A DNA stretch of 64,000 nucleotides from Paenibacillus sp. FSL R7-0204 (lineage in GTDB: Bacteria > Bacillota > Bacilli > Paenibacillales > Paenibacillaceae). How positions within the stretch are numbered: the stretch's first letter is position 1; each line of letters opens with the position of its first letter. Under the pieces are notes generated by a model, which searched no databases, was not told where the DNA came from, and was given only the letters and a program-made list of their open reading frames with translations. A program made the position numbers and the translations under genes. The DNA lies in the NCBI RefSeq assembly GCF_038002225.1, contig NZ_JBBOCA010000001.1, positions 7,316,001-7,380,000 of the forward strand, read 5' to 3'. This document shows positions 9,326 to 18,596 of the stretch, piece by piece.

Positions 9326-10048
9326 GTGGAAGAATATGATAGTACACAAGTAACATTGAACAAGTTGCAGGTCCATGTGAAGGATATGCAGAAGTGGCAG
9401 ATTAACGAGGATTTTGCCAAGCAGGTTGAAAATTTCAAGGCTTTGCCGGCGCTGTACCGCCATGCTCTGAATGAGCTTGAGAATAAAATCGATATCATCC
9501 GGACCGAGTGGCAGGTGCGTGACGGCTTCAGCCCGATCGAGCATGTGAAGTGCCGGATCAAAGAACCGAAGAGCATTGTGCAAAAGATGCAGCGCAAGGG
9601 CTATGAGCTTAACCTGGATAATATGGAACAGCACATCCATGATATTGCGGGGATGCGGATTGTCTGCGCCTTCGTGAAGGATATCTACCGGCTGGTGGAT
9701 CACCTGTGCGCCCGCGAGGATATCCGTGTGCTTGAAATTAAGGATTACATCGCCCATCCGAAGCCGAACGGCTACCAGAGTCTGCACCTTATCGTGGCTA
9801 TCCCACTGGTGCTGCTGGATGGCACACGCTGGGTGAAGGCAGAAATGCAGCTGCGTACGCTAGCCATGGATTTCTGGGCCAGCATGGAGCATATTCTCTA
9901 CTATAAATTTGACAAACAGCTGCCCTCCCATGTGGCCGATGAGCTGAAGGAAGCCGCCCGTGCCGCCGATGAGCTCGACCAGAAGATGCTCCGCCTGCGC
10001 CGGGAGATCCTGGAGCTGTCAGAAGGCGGCGGCAACGAACAGACATAA
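9326..10048 (+). CDS. Small alarmone synthetase, RelP/YwaC type
   Basis: This is a single-domain (p)ppGpp synthetase that transfers pyrophosphate from ATP to GDP/GTP. The 240 residues contain PIEHVKCRIKEPKSIVQKM, HIHDIAGMRIVC and PKPNGYQSLHLI, which resemble Bacillus YwaC (SasA) more than YjbM. There is no hydrolase, TGS or ACT domain. A GTG start lies 9 bases after GGGAG. It is monocistronic and followed by a terminator. In B. subtilis YwaC responds to cell-wall stress; that role is only inferred here. Confidence 0.88.
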   Translation: MEEYDSTQVTLNKLQVHVKDMQKWQINEDFAKQVENFKALPALYRHALNELENKIDIIRTEWQVRDGFSPIEHVKCRIKEPKSIVQKMQRKGYELNLDNMEQHIHDIAGMRIVCAFVKDIYRLVDHLCAREDIRVLEIKDYIAHPKPNGYQSLHLIVAIPLVLLDGTRWVKAEMQLRTLAMDFWASMEHILYYKFDKQLPSHVADELKEAARAADELDQKMLRLRREILELSEGGGNEQT

Positions 10049-10090
10049 TCCTAGGATAAAATGGCCGCAGCCAGGCCGTTATCCGGCTGC

Positions 10091-10118
10091 AAGAGGGGCA
10101 CCTTTGTGCTCCTCTTTT
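10091..10118 (+). terminator. Intrinsic terminator of the alarmone synthetase gene
   Basis: AAGAGGGGCAC pairs with GTGCTCCTCTT across a short loop and is followed by TTTGTTT. Confidence 0.8.
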
Positions 10119-10224
10119 GTTTGGCTGGCTTGATGTGGGAGGGCCGCCCTACCATCCAGTTTGGCTCAATCAGGGGCACTTCTGCCCCTCATTCCCGCCC
10201 GAAGATTATTGGCTACCTCAGCAC

Positions 10225-10470
10225 GCCGACTTCCAGCCGAATCAAAGGGATTTTTCCCTTTCATTTCTCCATTCCGCCGACTTCTGGCCGAATCAGAGGG
10301 ATTTTTCCCTTTCATTTCTCCATTCCGCCGACTTCTGGCTGAATCAGAGGGATTTTTCCCTTTCATTTCCCCATTACGCCGACTTCCGGCTGATTCAGAG
10401 GGATTCTTCCCTTTCATTTCCCCATTACGCCGACTTCCGGCTGATTCAGAGGGATTCTTCCACTTTATTC
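10225..10470. repeat. 51-bp tandem repeat array, five copies (intergenic minisatellite)
   Basis: Units beginning GCCGACTTC start at 10225, 10276, 10327, 10378 and 10429, an exact 51-bp period; the fifth is partial. Each contains AGGGATTTTTCCCTTTCAT, itself a small palindrome. Because 51 is a multiple of three, frames on both strands stay open, but no ribosome site or conserved flanks support a protein. The rest of 10119-10763 holds no recognisable gene. Confidence 0.9.
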
Positions 10471-10763
10471 TCGTGCAGCCATCCCCAATCCTCTCCGGCG
10501 CACTGCTCACAAAACTAATATTACTTGTGAGATCAGTTCTTACATTCGTTCGTGTCCCGGCATCCGATTCAATTCCACCAGTTGGTCTAGTTTACACTCT
10601 ATATTACTTAAAGAGCAGCTTTAGTCGCCGCACAAAGATTGTAGCCTATAGCTCCTTCAATCCCACCGCACTTATTATCCGTGTAACCCGGAGCTTACTC
10701 AAGCCCCGCCTCACGAACCCATGCACCTACAGCTTACTTAGGTCCACCTCACGCCCCGTGCAG

Positions 10764-11612
10764 CTACAGCTTATTCAAGCCCGCCGCACGCTTCGCGGCG
10801 GCTTCCGAGACCCGGCGCATCAGTAGCGCAAGCCCTTCACGGGCCTTGGGTGTCTGCGGCAGGAGTGCGCTCCAATTCTCCTCCGGCTCCATTACCTCAG
10901 GCATAGCCGGAAACGGACGGGAGGAGATCTCATGAAACAGCGGCCCCGGCTGGTGCAGAGAGCCTTCAGCCGCTGCCTCGGCCAGCCATTCTCCAGAGGA
11001 TACAGCCGGCCCCTTGCGCTCCAGCCTTGCCAGCTCGGACACGAGCGACACAGACGCAGGCGCATCTTCTTCCGCACTCCGCTCGTTCTCCTGCTCCGCC
11101 CACAGAGCGAACACACCGGAGAGCAGCTCTTCCTTGGACAGTCCGCGCAGGGCGAACGCAAGCAGCGGCTCCTGGGTGAGCTCCTGGTGGACCCGCCCCA
11201 CCAGTTCCTCAGCAGGCAGCAGACCTGTGCCCTGTTCATCTGCAGCCAGCCTCAGCTCGTCATCCGCAGGCAGCAGCTCCAGCGCAGCAAGCCCGCCATT
11301 CAGGCTGCCCTGCAGCAGATCATACAATTCACCCGGATGCGCAGCGAGCTGATGCAGCACTTCATTCTTCCGGTCGGGTGTCCACTGCGGAATGCGCAGA
11401 GTGACATCTTCCCGTTGCCCCTCAGGTAATGGCACCTGCTGGCCTCGCCTCACCGGCTCCGCACGCCGGCCCCGCTCCCCTTGCTTCTTCTCCATCTCTG
11501 CTCCGGCTTTGCTGCTGCGTCTGTCTGCTCCTTCTGCAGCAGATCCCACACTCCCGGTGGCCTTGATGACCCCGGGCAGCACCTCCAGCCGCAGCTCCAG
11601 CAGCTCATTCAT
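10764..11612 (-). CDS. Hypothetical protein encoded downstream of the SNF2 helicase
   Basis: The 282-residue product starts 8 bases after AAGGAGG. It is Leu/Glu/Ala-rich and has a low-complexity charged stretch at residues 25-75; the rest is predicted helical. In many Firmicutes the SNF2 (YwqA-type) helicase is paired with a SWIM zinc-finger protein (YwqB). This gene holds that position but shows no CxC...CxH SWIM motif and almost no cysteines. It may be a diverged or shortened partner, or unrelated. The 39-base gap after the helicase stop indicates an operon. Confidence 0.65.
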   Translation of the reverse strand: MNELLELRLEVLPGVIKATGSVGSAAEGADRRSSKAGAEMEKKQGERGRRAEPVRRGQQVPLPEGQREDVTLRIPQWTPDRKNEVLHQLAAHPGELYDLLQGSLNGGLAALELLPADDELRLAADEQGTGLLPAEELVGRVHQELTQEPLLAFALRGLSKEELLSGVFALWAEQENERSAEEDAPASVSLVSELARLERKGPAVSSGEWLAEAAAEGSLHQPGPLFHEISSRPFPAMPEVMEPEENWSALLPQTPKAREGLALLMRRVSEAAAKRAAGLNKL

Positions 11613-11651
11613 AGATGTTTCCTCCTTCTGCCCTACAATCTATTGCACAAT

Positions 11652-14600
11652 CTACATCCAATCCTGTCCCTGCAGTTCAATCAGCTCTTTGAGCTCATGG
11701 TTAGACATCTCGGTCAACCAGTTCTCGCCGGAGCCCACGACCTGCTCGGACAGGCTTTTTTTGCGTTCAATCAGCTCGTCGATCCGCTCCTCCAGCGTTC
11801 CCTGGCAGATCAGCTTATGCACCTGTACATTCTTGTGCTGTCCAATCCGGAAGGCGCGGTCCGTCGCCTGATTCTCTACTGCCGGGTTCCACCAGCGGTC
11901 ATAATGCAGCACATGATTGGCCCGTGTCAGATTGAGGCCGACGCCTCCTGCCTTAAGCGACAGGACGAAGAAGGCCGGACCTTCTCCCTCCTGAAAAGCA
12001 TGCACCATCTCGTCGCGCTCACGCTTCGAGATGCCGCCATGCAGGAACAACGGCGTCTGCCCGTATCTGCGGGCCAGCCGGCTGACCAGCAGCTCGCCCA
12101 TCGCCACATACTGGGTGAAGATCAACGCCGATTCGCCAAGCTCGGAGATGCTGTCGAGCACCTCGAACATGACATCCATTTTGCCCGAAGGCTCACTGCG
12201 CAGGCTCCGCCCCTCGTCCTTGCGGAACAGCTGGGGATGATCGCAGATCTGCTTCAGCTTGGTCAGGGAAGACAGCACCAGCCCCCGCCGGGCCATGCCC
12301 GAGCGCTCGCCGATGACGCCAAGCATCTCATCCACAACCCCCTGATACAGCGCGGCCTGGGTCTCCGTAAGCGGACAATAAGACTTCAGCTCAAGCTTCT
12401 CCGGCAGATCCTTCGAGATATCCGGGTCACTCTTGAGACGCCGCAGCAGGAAGGGCGAGACCAGCCGGTGCAGCTCCCGCAGCCGTTCGCCGCCCTCTCC
12501 CGACACATAACGCTGGCGGAAGGAATGGTACGTGCCCAGATAGCCTGGGTTGAGAAAATGGAAAATCGACCACAGCTCACCCAGCCGGTTCTCCACCGGA
12601 GTCCCGGTCATTGCGATCCGGTGCGGCGCGCTCAGCTTCATGACGCTCTGCGCCTGCTTGGTACGGTGATTCTTGATATACTGCGCTTCATCCAGCACAA
12701 CGGTAGACCAGCGTACCCCGGCCAGATCCTCGCTGTCCCGGCCCGCCAAATGGTAGGTAGTCAGCACAATCTCATGGCTGGCCGCCAGCTCCTTGAATCC
12801 TTCGCCGCGCACCCGCCGCCCTCCATGGTGAATATGCAAGCTAAGCGAAGGGGCGAAGCGCTGCAATTCCCGCTGCCAGTTGCCAAGCAACGAGGTCGGG
12901 CAGAGGATCAGCACAGGCTCCTGCTTCTCGCCTGGCGGGGCATTCAGCGCCCGGTCCAGCAGGCAGGTGATGACCTGTATGGTTTTGCCGAGGCCCATGT
13001 CATCAGCCAGGCAGACGCCGAAGCCGAGATTGCTAAGCGCGGTAAGCCACTGATAACCCCGCTCCTGATAAGGACGCAGTGTCCCGTTCAGATCCTCCGG
13101 CACGGGACGCAGCGGCATTCCGCGCAGCACATCGCCATGCATGAGGGAAGCCAACAGGCCGGAAGTCTCCATGCCGGTAACCGACATGCCCTTCCACAGC
13201 CGCTCATCGCCATCTTCAGCCGTAAGACGCATCCAGTCGGCCGCAGTCATCTCTCCGCTCTCGCCACGCTTAATATATCTCAGGACCTGCCGCACTTCCT
13301 TCGGGTCCACTTCAATCCATTCTCCCCGGAAGCGCACAAAAGGCACACCCGCTTCCACCAAGGCATTCAGTTCATCCTCAGTGATATCCGAATCCCCCAA
13401 AGAGGCTTCAATGCGGAAGGAGATCAGCTCTTCCATGCCCAGCGCCGGCTGAACCGGACCGTCCATTCCGCCAACCGGCGGCTGCATCTTCATTCTCATG
13501 CCGATCCGCCGACGTCCCTCACGGCTCCAGCGCGATGGCATCTGCACCGTAATTCCCCGTTCCCGCAGCTGCTGCACGCTCTCCTTCAGGAAGAAATACA
13601 GCCGCTCCGGCGGCAGCTCAATCCCGCACGGAGCCGGTTCAGCGAGCGAACGCCGGATATCCGGCGAACTCTTCGCCGCCCGCCCCAGCGCTGCAAGCAG
13701 CTGCTGCTGGATATTGCGGTATCGCTTGCCCCATAGGGTGAATTCCCGCTCCCGGCTGCTCCACACCGCTTCTGCCGGAATCCAGAATTCCCCCTCCTCC
13801 CGGCTCTCCGCCCAGAAGGTCAGCTGCCACAGCTCGCTGTCCTCCGCCGGCGGCTCCAGCCGCAGGCCCAGACTAAGCTGTCCGCTGCGGGCCTCCTCGG
13901 TCTCGAAATGCGGCACCTCATGGCCCGCCGTCTCGTTCACCACCGTCAGCAGCTCCGTCACCTCAGCCGGGGTCCCCTGCACGGGAATATCCCGGCTGCC
14001 GGTCAGCAGACTGTTCCACCACAGCTCCGTCAGCGGAGAATAGCCGCGGCGGTAGTTGGCCTTATACGGCGCCAGCGCGCTCTCATGGGCGGCAACCACA
14101 TTCTTGATCTCAGCGGTCATGACCGCCTGCAGGAAGGAATACAGCACATACGCGCCCGCTTCCTCGCGCGAGGACAGGTCACCTTCCTCGGCTACATGCG
14201 TGCCGAGCGCAAGCACCGGCATAGAGGCCGCCATCTGCAGGAAGAACTCCTTATCCGCCTCTTCCCGGAACGCCGGTGACCAGCATACGGCAGCAGCCTG
14301 TTCGCCGCCGCGCCGCCGCGAGCCCACCTTGCGCGGAGGCTGAGCTCCGGGCACAATCCCGCCCTTGCCCATCAGCTCCAGTGCGAAGCGGGCCGCTGCC
14401 GACCAGTAGCGCAGCTCTCCCCCAGGCTCAATGCCCTGGGCGCTGCTGGCCTGCTCATCCCAGGCCAGCAGCAGCTCGAAGGCATCCTTCGGCGACAGCG
14501 CCAGCCCTTCCAGCGTGCGTCCAGGCAGTCCGCGCCGCGCCGGCTTCCCCTCCGCAGCAGCGGCCGCAGGATACTTCACTTCCGCCAGCCGCAGGGCAGC

Positions 14601-14741
14601 ACCCGCAAAAGGACGCCAGCCGCTGCGGAGCTCCAGCCGTTTGATCACGCGTGTCCATGCGTCTACCTTCGGCTCGGAGGTCTCGCCCGAGAAGCAGAAT
14701 AATACGTCCCCTAACCATATTGCATACAGATGCTTAATCAT
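11652..14741 (-). CDS. SNF2/RapA-family DEAD-box helicase
   Basis: This is a nucleic-acid-dependent ATPase of the Swi2/Snf2 class. The start used follows GGAGAT; the frame extends 17 codons further without support. The first 550 residues are a poorly conserved N-terminal region. After that come Walker A ADDMGLGKTIQVI, the box II DEAQ (VVLDEAQYIKN), AMTGTPVENRLGELWSI, and the C-terminal helicase half with LFLHGGISKRERDEMV, SLKAGGVGLNLT and DRAFRIGQ. Length (1029 residues) is normal for YwqA-type proteins. Its cellular role, probably DNA repair or transcription recycling, is unproven. Confidence 0.93.
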   Translation of the reverse strand: MIKHLYAIWLGDVLFCFSGETSEPKVDAWTRVIKRLELRSGWRPFAGAALRLAEVKYPAAAAAEGKPARRGLPGRTLEGLALSPKDAFELLLAWDEQASSAQGIEPGGELRYWSAAARFALELMGKGGIVPGAQPPRKVGSRRRGGEQAAAVCWSPAFREEADKEFFLQMAASMPVLALGTHVAEEGDLSSREEAGAYVLYSFLQAVMTAEIKNVVAAHESALAPYKANYRRGYSPLTELWWNSLLTGSRDIPVQGTPAEVTELLTVVNETAGHEVPHFETEEARSGQLSLGLRLEPPAEDSELWQLTFWAESREEGEFWIPAEAVWSSREREFTLWGKRYRNIQQQLLAALGRAAKSSPDIRRSLAEPAPCGIELPPERLYFFLKESVQQLRERGITVQMPSRWSREGRRRIGMRMKMQPPVGGMDGPVQPALGMEELISFRIEASLGDSDITEDELNALVEAGVPFVRFRGEWIEVDPKEVRQVLRYIKRGESGEMTAADWMRLTAEDGDERLWKGMSVTGMETSGLLASLMHGDVLRGMPLRPVPEDLNGTLRPYQERGYQWLTALSNLGFGVCLADDMGLGKTIQVITCLLDRALNAPPGEKQEPVLILCPTSLLGNWQRELQRFAPSLSLHIHHGGRRVRGEGFKELAASHEIVLTTYHLAGRDSEDLAGVRWSTVVLDEAQYIKNHRTKQAQSVMKLSAPHRIAMTGTPVENRLGELWSIFHFLNPGYLGTYHSFRQRYVSGEGGERLRELHRLVSPFLLRRLKSDPDISKDLPEKLELKSYCPLTETQAALYQGVVDEMLGVIGERSGMARRGLVLSSLTKLKQICDHPQLFRKDEGRSLRSEPSGKMDVMFEVLDSISELGESALIFTQYVAMGELLVSRLARRYGQTPLFLHGGISKRERDEMVHAFQEGEGPAFFVLSLKAGGVGLNLTRANHVLHYDRWWNPAVENQATDRAFRIGQHKNVQVHKLICQGTLEERIDELIERKKSLSEQVVGSGENWLTEMSNHELKELIELQGQDWM

Positions 14742-15025
14742 TGTTGGTTGATCTCCATTCTTTTGAGCAAACAGCAAGAGCAGCCCTTCCACCCCGGAAG
14801 ACTGCCTCCTGCTGCGCGAGAAATATATTATGAAGCTACACCGGCGGGAATAGCTCTAGCCGTACAGCCTTCCTGTTACGTTGTTTGCTGCAACTTTTTC
14901 TTCATCCCTTCATCTTATACGAAAAAGCCTATATTTAAAAACTTTTCTGCACATTTTCTGTGATTTTCAGCAGATTGTTGTTCAGATCAGGCCATTACTG
15001 TCCAGATTGCGTTACAGCAGGAAGA

Positions 15026-15053
15026 ACCGGCCCGCCTCTTCAGGCAAGCCGGT
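15026..15053 (-). terminator. Terminator-like hairpin after the GH31 gene
   Basis: ACCGGCCCGCCT pairs with AGGCAAGCCGGT with one internal mismatch loop. The following T-run on the minus strand is weak. The 250 bases between this site and the helicase start hold no gene. Confidence 0.55.
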
Positions 15054-15087
15054 CCTCAAATCGTTCCACAGTTACATCTGCCTGCCC

Positions 15088-17538
15088 CTAATCCGTACCC
15101 GCCAGAATCCGCAGCTCCCCACCCCCGGCAGCGTCCGCTACCTGAACGATGATCGCGCCGTTCTTGCCGTTCCGGGCCCAGCCCAGCGCCCCTTCATTCA
15201 GCTCTTCCAGACTAATCTCCGCCAGCCCCTCCACCGCAGCAACAGTGAAGAACGGATAGCAGAGCGCGAACCGCAGCGTCTCCCGGCGAGGCTTGTAGTC
15301 ATGCAGCGCATACGCCCACTGCAGTGCAAGCGTACCTTCTCCGCCTTCGGCCTGCACGATAAGCTCCGTATATTGCCCTTTACGGTAGCTGAAGCTGTGG
15401 CCGTCATCCTCATACAGCTTGAAGGACGAAGAGAAGCCCGCAGCCGCTTCCGCCCCGTAGAGATGGAAGATGATCGTCTCCTCCGTGTCCTCCAGCGCAT
15501 ACTGTCTCAGCGGGCCCTCGGCCACGAAGCTGCCAGCCTTCACATACATCGGCATGATGTGCAGCGGCGCAGCCGCAAGAATATGGCGTCCGCCTTCATG
15601 AATCTCCCCGTCCCAATAGTCCAGCCAGCAGCCTTCCGGCAGATAGACGGAGCGGTGATCCGTATCCGGGCGGTAGACCGGGGCAATCAGCACATTTTCA
15701 CCCAGCAGGAACTGGTCGCACAGATTGGTTACATGCGGATCTCGCGGATATTCGAGCACCAGCGGACGGATGACAGGCAGACCGCTCATTTCCGCTTCAT
15801 GAAAAAGATTATATAAATGCGGCATCCAGCGGTACCTCAGTCCGATGAATTCACGCAGAATCCCTTCCACCTCTTCCCCGAAGGACCACGGCTCCTGGCG
15901 CAGTGTTCCGATGGAGGAATGATTCCGGCAGTAGGGGAAAAACACGCCCATTTGCGTCCACCGCACCAGCAGCTGCGCCGACGTATGATGGGCGAACCCG
16001 CCGATGTCCGGCCCCGAGAAGGCCAGCCCGGACAGCCCCATGTTCAGCACCATCGGCATCGCCATCGCCATATGCTCCCAGAAGCTGCGGTTATCGCCGG
16101 TCCATACGGCCGCATAGCGCTGGATGCCCGCATACCCGGCACGGGTCAGTACAAAGGGACGCTCGCCCCCCATATGCTCGGCCAGTCCCTCGTAGGTCGC
16201 TTTGGACATCATCATCCCGTACAGGTTATGGTATTCCTCATGCGTCACCGGCCGCCCGTTGTTAAAATGCATCACATCAAGATCCATCGTCTTGGTCTCA
16301 TTGAAGACCGCCGGCTCGTTCATATCGTTCCAGATGCCCTGAATGCCAAGCTCGGTGTAGTATTTGTGCAGATCTCCCCACCACTCGGCGGTCCGGCTGT
16401 CGCTGAAATCAGGAAAGGCGCTGATCCCCGGCCACACCTCACCGAAGAAAATATCGCCCTCCAGGCGGCGGCAGAAATGCTTCTCCAGCACCCCTTGCTT
16501 ATATACCTCGTATTTTGGGTCTTTTTTGACGCCGGGATCGACAATCGGGACAATACGCACACCCAGCTCCGCAAGCTCCGAGATCATCGTCTGCGGATCA
16601 GGGAAGTTGACAGGGTCGAAGGTGAATACGCGGTACTCGTCCATATAGTGGATATCCAGATAGATCACATCGCATGGGATGTTCTTCTCACGGAAGGTCT
16701 TGGCCAGCTGCAGCACCTCCTGCTGATTCATGTAACTGTAGCGGGACTGGTGATAGCCGAGCGCCCACTTAGGCGGAAGGGCGATCCGGCCGGTGAGCGT
16801 GGTGTATCTTCGGACAACATCCTTCATCTCGGGCCCATTAATGAAATAGATATCGTACGCTCCCGTAGAGCAGCCAATGGTAAAAGCAATGCCGTGCGAG
16901 CGCATGTCGAAATCACTCCGGCCCGTATTATCCAGAAACAGCCCGTAGGAGAGGTCACCGTGCATGTGGATAATGAGCGGGATCGACTCATAGAGCGCTT
17001 CAATCTCCGGCAGATGCGGGGCGAACACATCGGTGTTCCAGTTCGTATAACGCTCCCCGCGTTTATCCAGGAAGCTCGATTTCTCACCCAGTCCGTAGAA
17101 ATGCGAGTCCGGCTGCATGTCATATTCGGCATGGCTTGCGCCGCGCGGGTTCCAGCTCGTCAGATTCTGCTGCATGATCACCTTGCCGGACGTATTCTCC
17201 ACACGGAGCAGAAATGAGGCCTTTTCAATAATCAGCCGGATGGCACCGGTAGAGAAAATGAGCTGCTCCTCTGTCTCTTCTACCGGAAATAGATGCGGAA
17301 TACAGCACTCCTTCAGCACAGCCTCCGAGGTGGTCAGGTCCGGTACCTTGCCATGGAAGACCTTCATCCGGAACATATCATCGCTCAGGAAGATAAAAGC
17401 CATCCCGGCGCATTCCCCCTGAACGATGTAGATATTCTCGGAGCGTTCCCAGGACACCACGCTGCCCGGCGTGTTCCAGGTCTCCTTCATCACCAGCGGC
17501 CCCATCTTCTCGGGGCGTATCGCCTCACTGCTCTCCAT
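15088..17538 (-). CDS. Glycoside hydrolase family 31 alpha-glucosidase
   Basis: This is a GH31 retaining alpha-glycosidase. The 816 residues contain an N-terminal beta-sandwich, the barrel with ALGYHQSRYSYMNQQE, PCDVIYLDIHYMD, the catalytic nucleophile motif GIWNDMNEPAVF, WTGDNRSFWEHM, and GPDIGGFAHH, then C-terminal beta domains. There is no signal peptide, so it is probably cytoplasmic and acts on imported alpha-glucosides. The start has AAGGGAG upstream. It stands alone, divergent from the TspO-like gene, with a palindromic operator-like site between them. The precise substrate (maltose, isomaltose, xylosides) cannot be told. Confidence 0.93.
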   Translation of the reverse strand: MESSEAIRPEKMGPLVMKETWNTPGSVVSWERSENIYIVQGECAGMAFIFLSDDMFRMKVFHGKVPDLTTSEAVLKECCIPHLFPVEETEEQLIFSTGAIRLIIEKASFLLRVENTSGKVIMQQNLTSWNPRGASHAEYDMQPDSHFYGLGEKSSFLDKRGERYTNWNTDVFAPHLPEIEALYESIPLIIHMHGDLSYGLFLDNTGRSDFDMRSHGIAFTIGCSTGAYDIYFINGPEMKDVVRRYTTLTGRIALPPKWALGYHQSRYSYMNQQEVLQLAKTFREKNIPCDVIYLDIHYMDEYRVFTFDPVNFPDPQTMISELAELGVRIVPIVDPGVKKDPKYEVYKQGVLEKHFCRRLEGDIFFGEVWPGISAFPDFSDSRTAEWWGDLHKYYTELGIQGIWNDMNEPAVFNETKTMDLDVMHFNNGRPVTHEEYHNLYGMMMSKATYEGLAEHMGGERPFVLTRAGYAGIQRYAAVWTGDNRSFWEHMAMAMPMVLNMGLSGLAFSGPDIGGFAHHTSAQLLVRWTQMGVFFPYCRNHSSIGTLRQEPWSFGEEVEGILREFIGLRYRWMPHLYNLFHEAEMSGLPVIRPLVLEYPRDPHVTNLCDQFLLGENVLIAPVYRPDTDHRSVYLPEGCWLDYWDGEIHEGGRHILAAAPLHIMPMYVKAGSFVAEGPLRQYALEDTEETIIFHLYGAEAAAGFSSSFKLYEDDGHSFSYRKGQYTELIVQAEGGEGTLALQWAYALHDYKPRRETLRFALCYPFFTVAAVEGLAEISLEELNEGALGWARNGKNGAIIVQVADAAGGGELRILAGTD

Positions 17539-17622
17539 GAATCTTCTCTCCCTTCGCTGCTTGCTGATCTGCTTCTTGACTACATATTACCCCGGGCCTA
17601 AGGAATACTATCCGCGATTCTT

Positions 17623-17638
17623 ATGACCAATTGGTCAT
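17623..17638. promoter_or_regulatory. Perfect 16-bp palindrome, operator-like
   Basis: ATGACCAATTGGTCAT lies 85 bases upstream of the GH31 start and about 25 bases upstream of a possible promoter for the divergent gene. Palindromes with TGACCAATTGGTCA cores are typical TetR-family operators. No regulator gene is adjacent, so the binding protein is unknown. Confidence 0.45.
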
Positions 17639-17660
17639 TTTTTTGCCGGATTAGTCTTAA

Positions 17661-17689
17661 TTGCTGCCAAAGCGGGTATATTCTATATA
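17661..17689 (+). promoter_or_regulatory. Possible sigma-A promoter of the TspO-like gene
   Basis: TTGCTG and TATATA are separated by 17 bases and lie about 46 bases upstream of the coding start. The match is moderate. Confidence 0.35.
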
Positions 17690-17735
17690 GGCCAAGGCCA
17701 AAACGTAGTTATCAAACAAGTTAGGGAGTGGTCAT

Positions 17736-18509
17736 ATGACTAGAACTAATCCTTATAAGTGGGGGAATCTGCTGCTCTTCCTCGGCGTCATTGCCGTCAA
17801 TACCCTTTCAGTCGTCCTGCCGCTTGGCGGGAACAGCACCGCCGAAATCTCGGACAGGTATCATACGTACCTCACACCGGCCGGATATGCTTTTTCCATC
17901 TGGTCCCTGATCTATCTGCTGCTGGCCGGATTCATTATTTATCAGTTCCGCAGCGATACCGGGGGCAGGGATTCCGTCCGGCGGATAGGGATCTGGTTCA
18001 TGCTCAGCTGTATCTTCAATATGGGCTGGCTGCTCCTCTGGCATTATCTGTACATTGAGTTATCGCTGGTGGCGATGGTGCTTCTGCTGCTCTCCCTGAT
18101 CGTCATTTACCGCAAGACCCGCTACATTGCAGATCCCACGACTGGCGAGAATTGGCTCGTGAAGCTACCATTCAGCCTCTACCTCGGCTGGATCTCGGTA
18201 GCCACCATTGTCAATGTCAGCGTTGTGCTGGTGAAGAATAACTGGGACGGCTTCGGACTCAGCGCCCCGTTCTGGGCAGTCATCATGCTCAGCGTCGGTG
18301 CTGTGCTGGCTGTGCTGGTAAGCTACCCGTACCGGGACAGCATCTATCCGCTCGTCTTCGTCTGGGCTTACATCGCCATCGCTATCGAGCATAAGGCCAC
18401 GAATGAGGTGTATTTCACCGGCCTGGTTGCAGCAGGACTACTCTTGCTCTACAGCATCTGGCTGCTGCTGACTCCGCGCCGTTCCCGTAGCAGGTACTTG
18501 ATTCGCTAA
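17736..18509 (+). CDS. TspO/MBR-related membrane protein
   Basis: The 257-residue product has about seven membrane helices. The early segment YLTPAGYAFSIWSLIYLLLA is typical of the TspO/MBR family and its longer relatives. The classic TspO protein is about 160 residues with five helices, so this belongs to the longer uncharacterised branch. Ligand (tetrapyrrole, sterol) and function are unknown. The start follows GGGAGTGGTCAT. A strong terminator follows 17 bases after the stop. Confidence 0.72.
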   Translation: MTRTNPYKWGNLLLFLGVIAVNTLSVVLPLGGNSTAEISDRYHTYLTPAGYAFSIWSLIYLLLAGFIIYQFRSDTGGRDSVRRIGIWFMLSCIFNMGWLLLWHYLYIELSLVAMVLLLLSLIVIYRKTRYIADPTTGENWLVKLPFSLYLGWISVATIVNVSVVLVKNNWDGFGLSAPFWAVIMLSVGAVLAVLVSYPYRDSIYPLVFVWAYIAIAIEHKATNEVYFTGLVAAGLLLLYSIWLLLTPRRSRSRYLIR

Positions 18510-18526
18510 TATGTGCACACAAAAAT

Positions 18527-18558
18527 CCCCCGCACGTCTGTTTCACGTGCGGGGGTTT
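18527..18558. terminator. Bidirectional terminator
   Basis: CCCCCGCACGT pairs perfectly with ACGTGCGGGGG. It separates the TspO-like gene from the convergent ridA gene. Confidence 0.9.
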
Positions 18559-18596
18559 CCATGTACCCTGCCTTGACCGGATGCATCCGGCCTGGC

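Noticed and set aside
10166..10518. Repetitive frames on both strands in the 51-bp array
   Set aside because: Open only because the period is a multiple of three; no ribosome site and no unique flanking domain.
11481..13736. 751-codon plus-strand frame opposite the SNF2 helicase
   Set aside because: Antisense to clear helicase motifs; His/Gln/Pro-rich composition typical of shadows in GC-rich genes.
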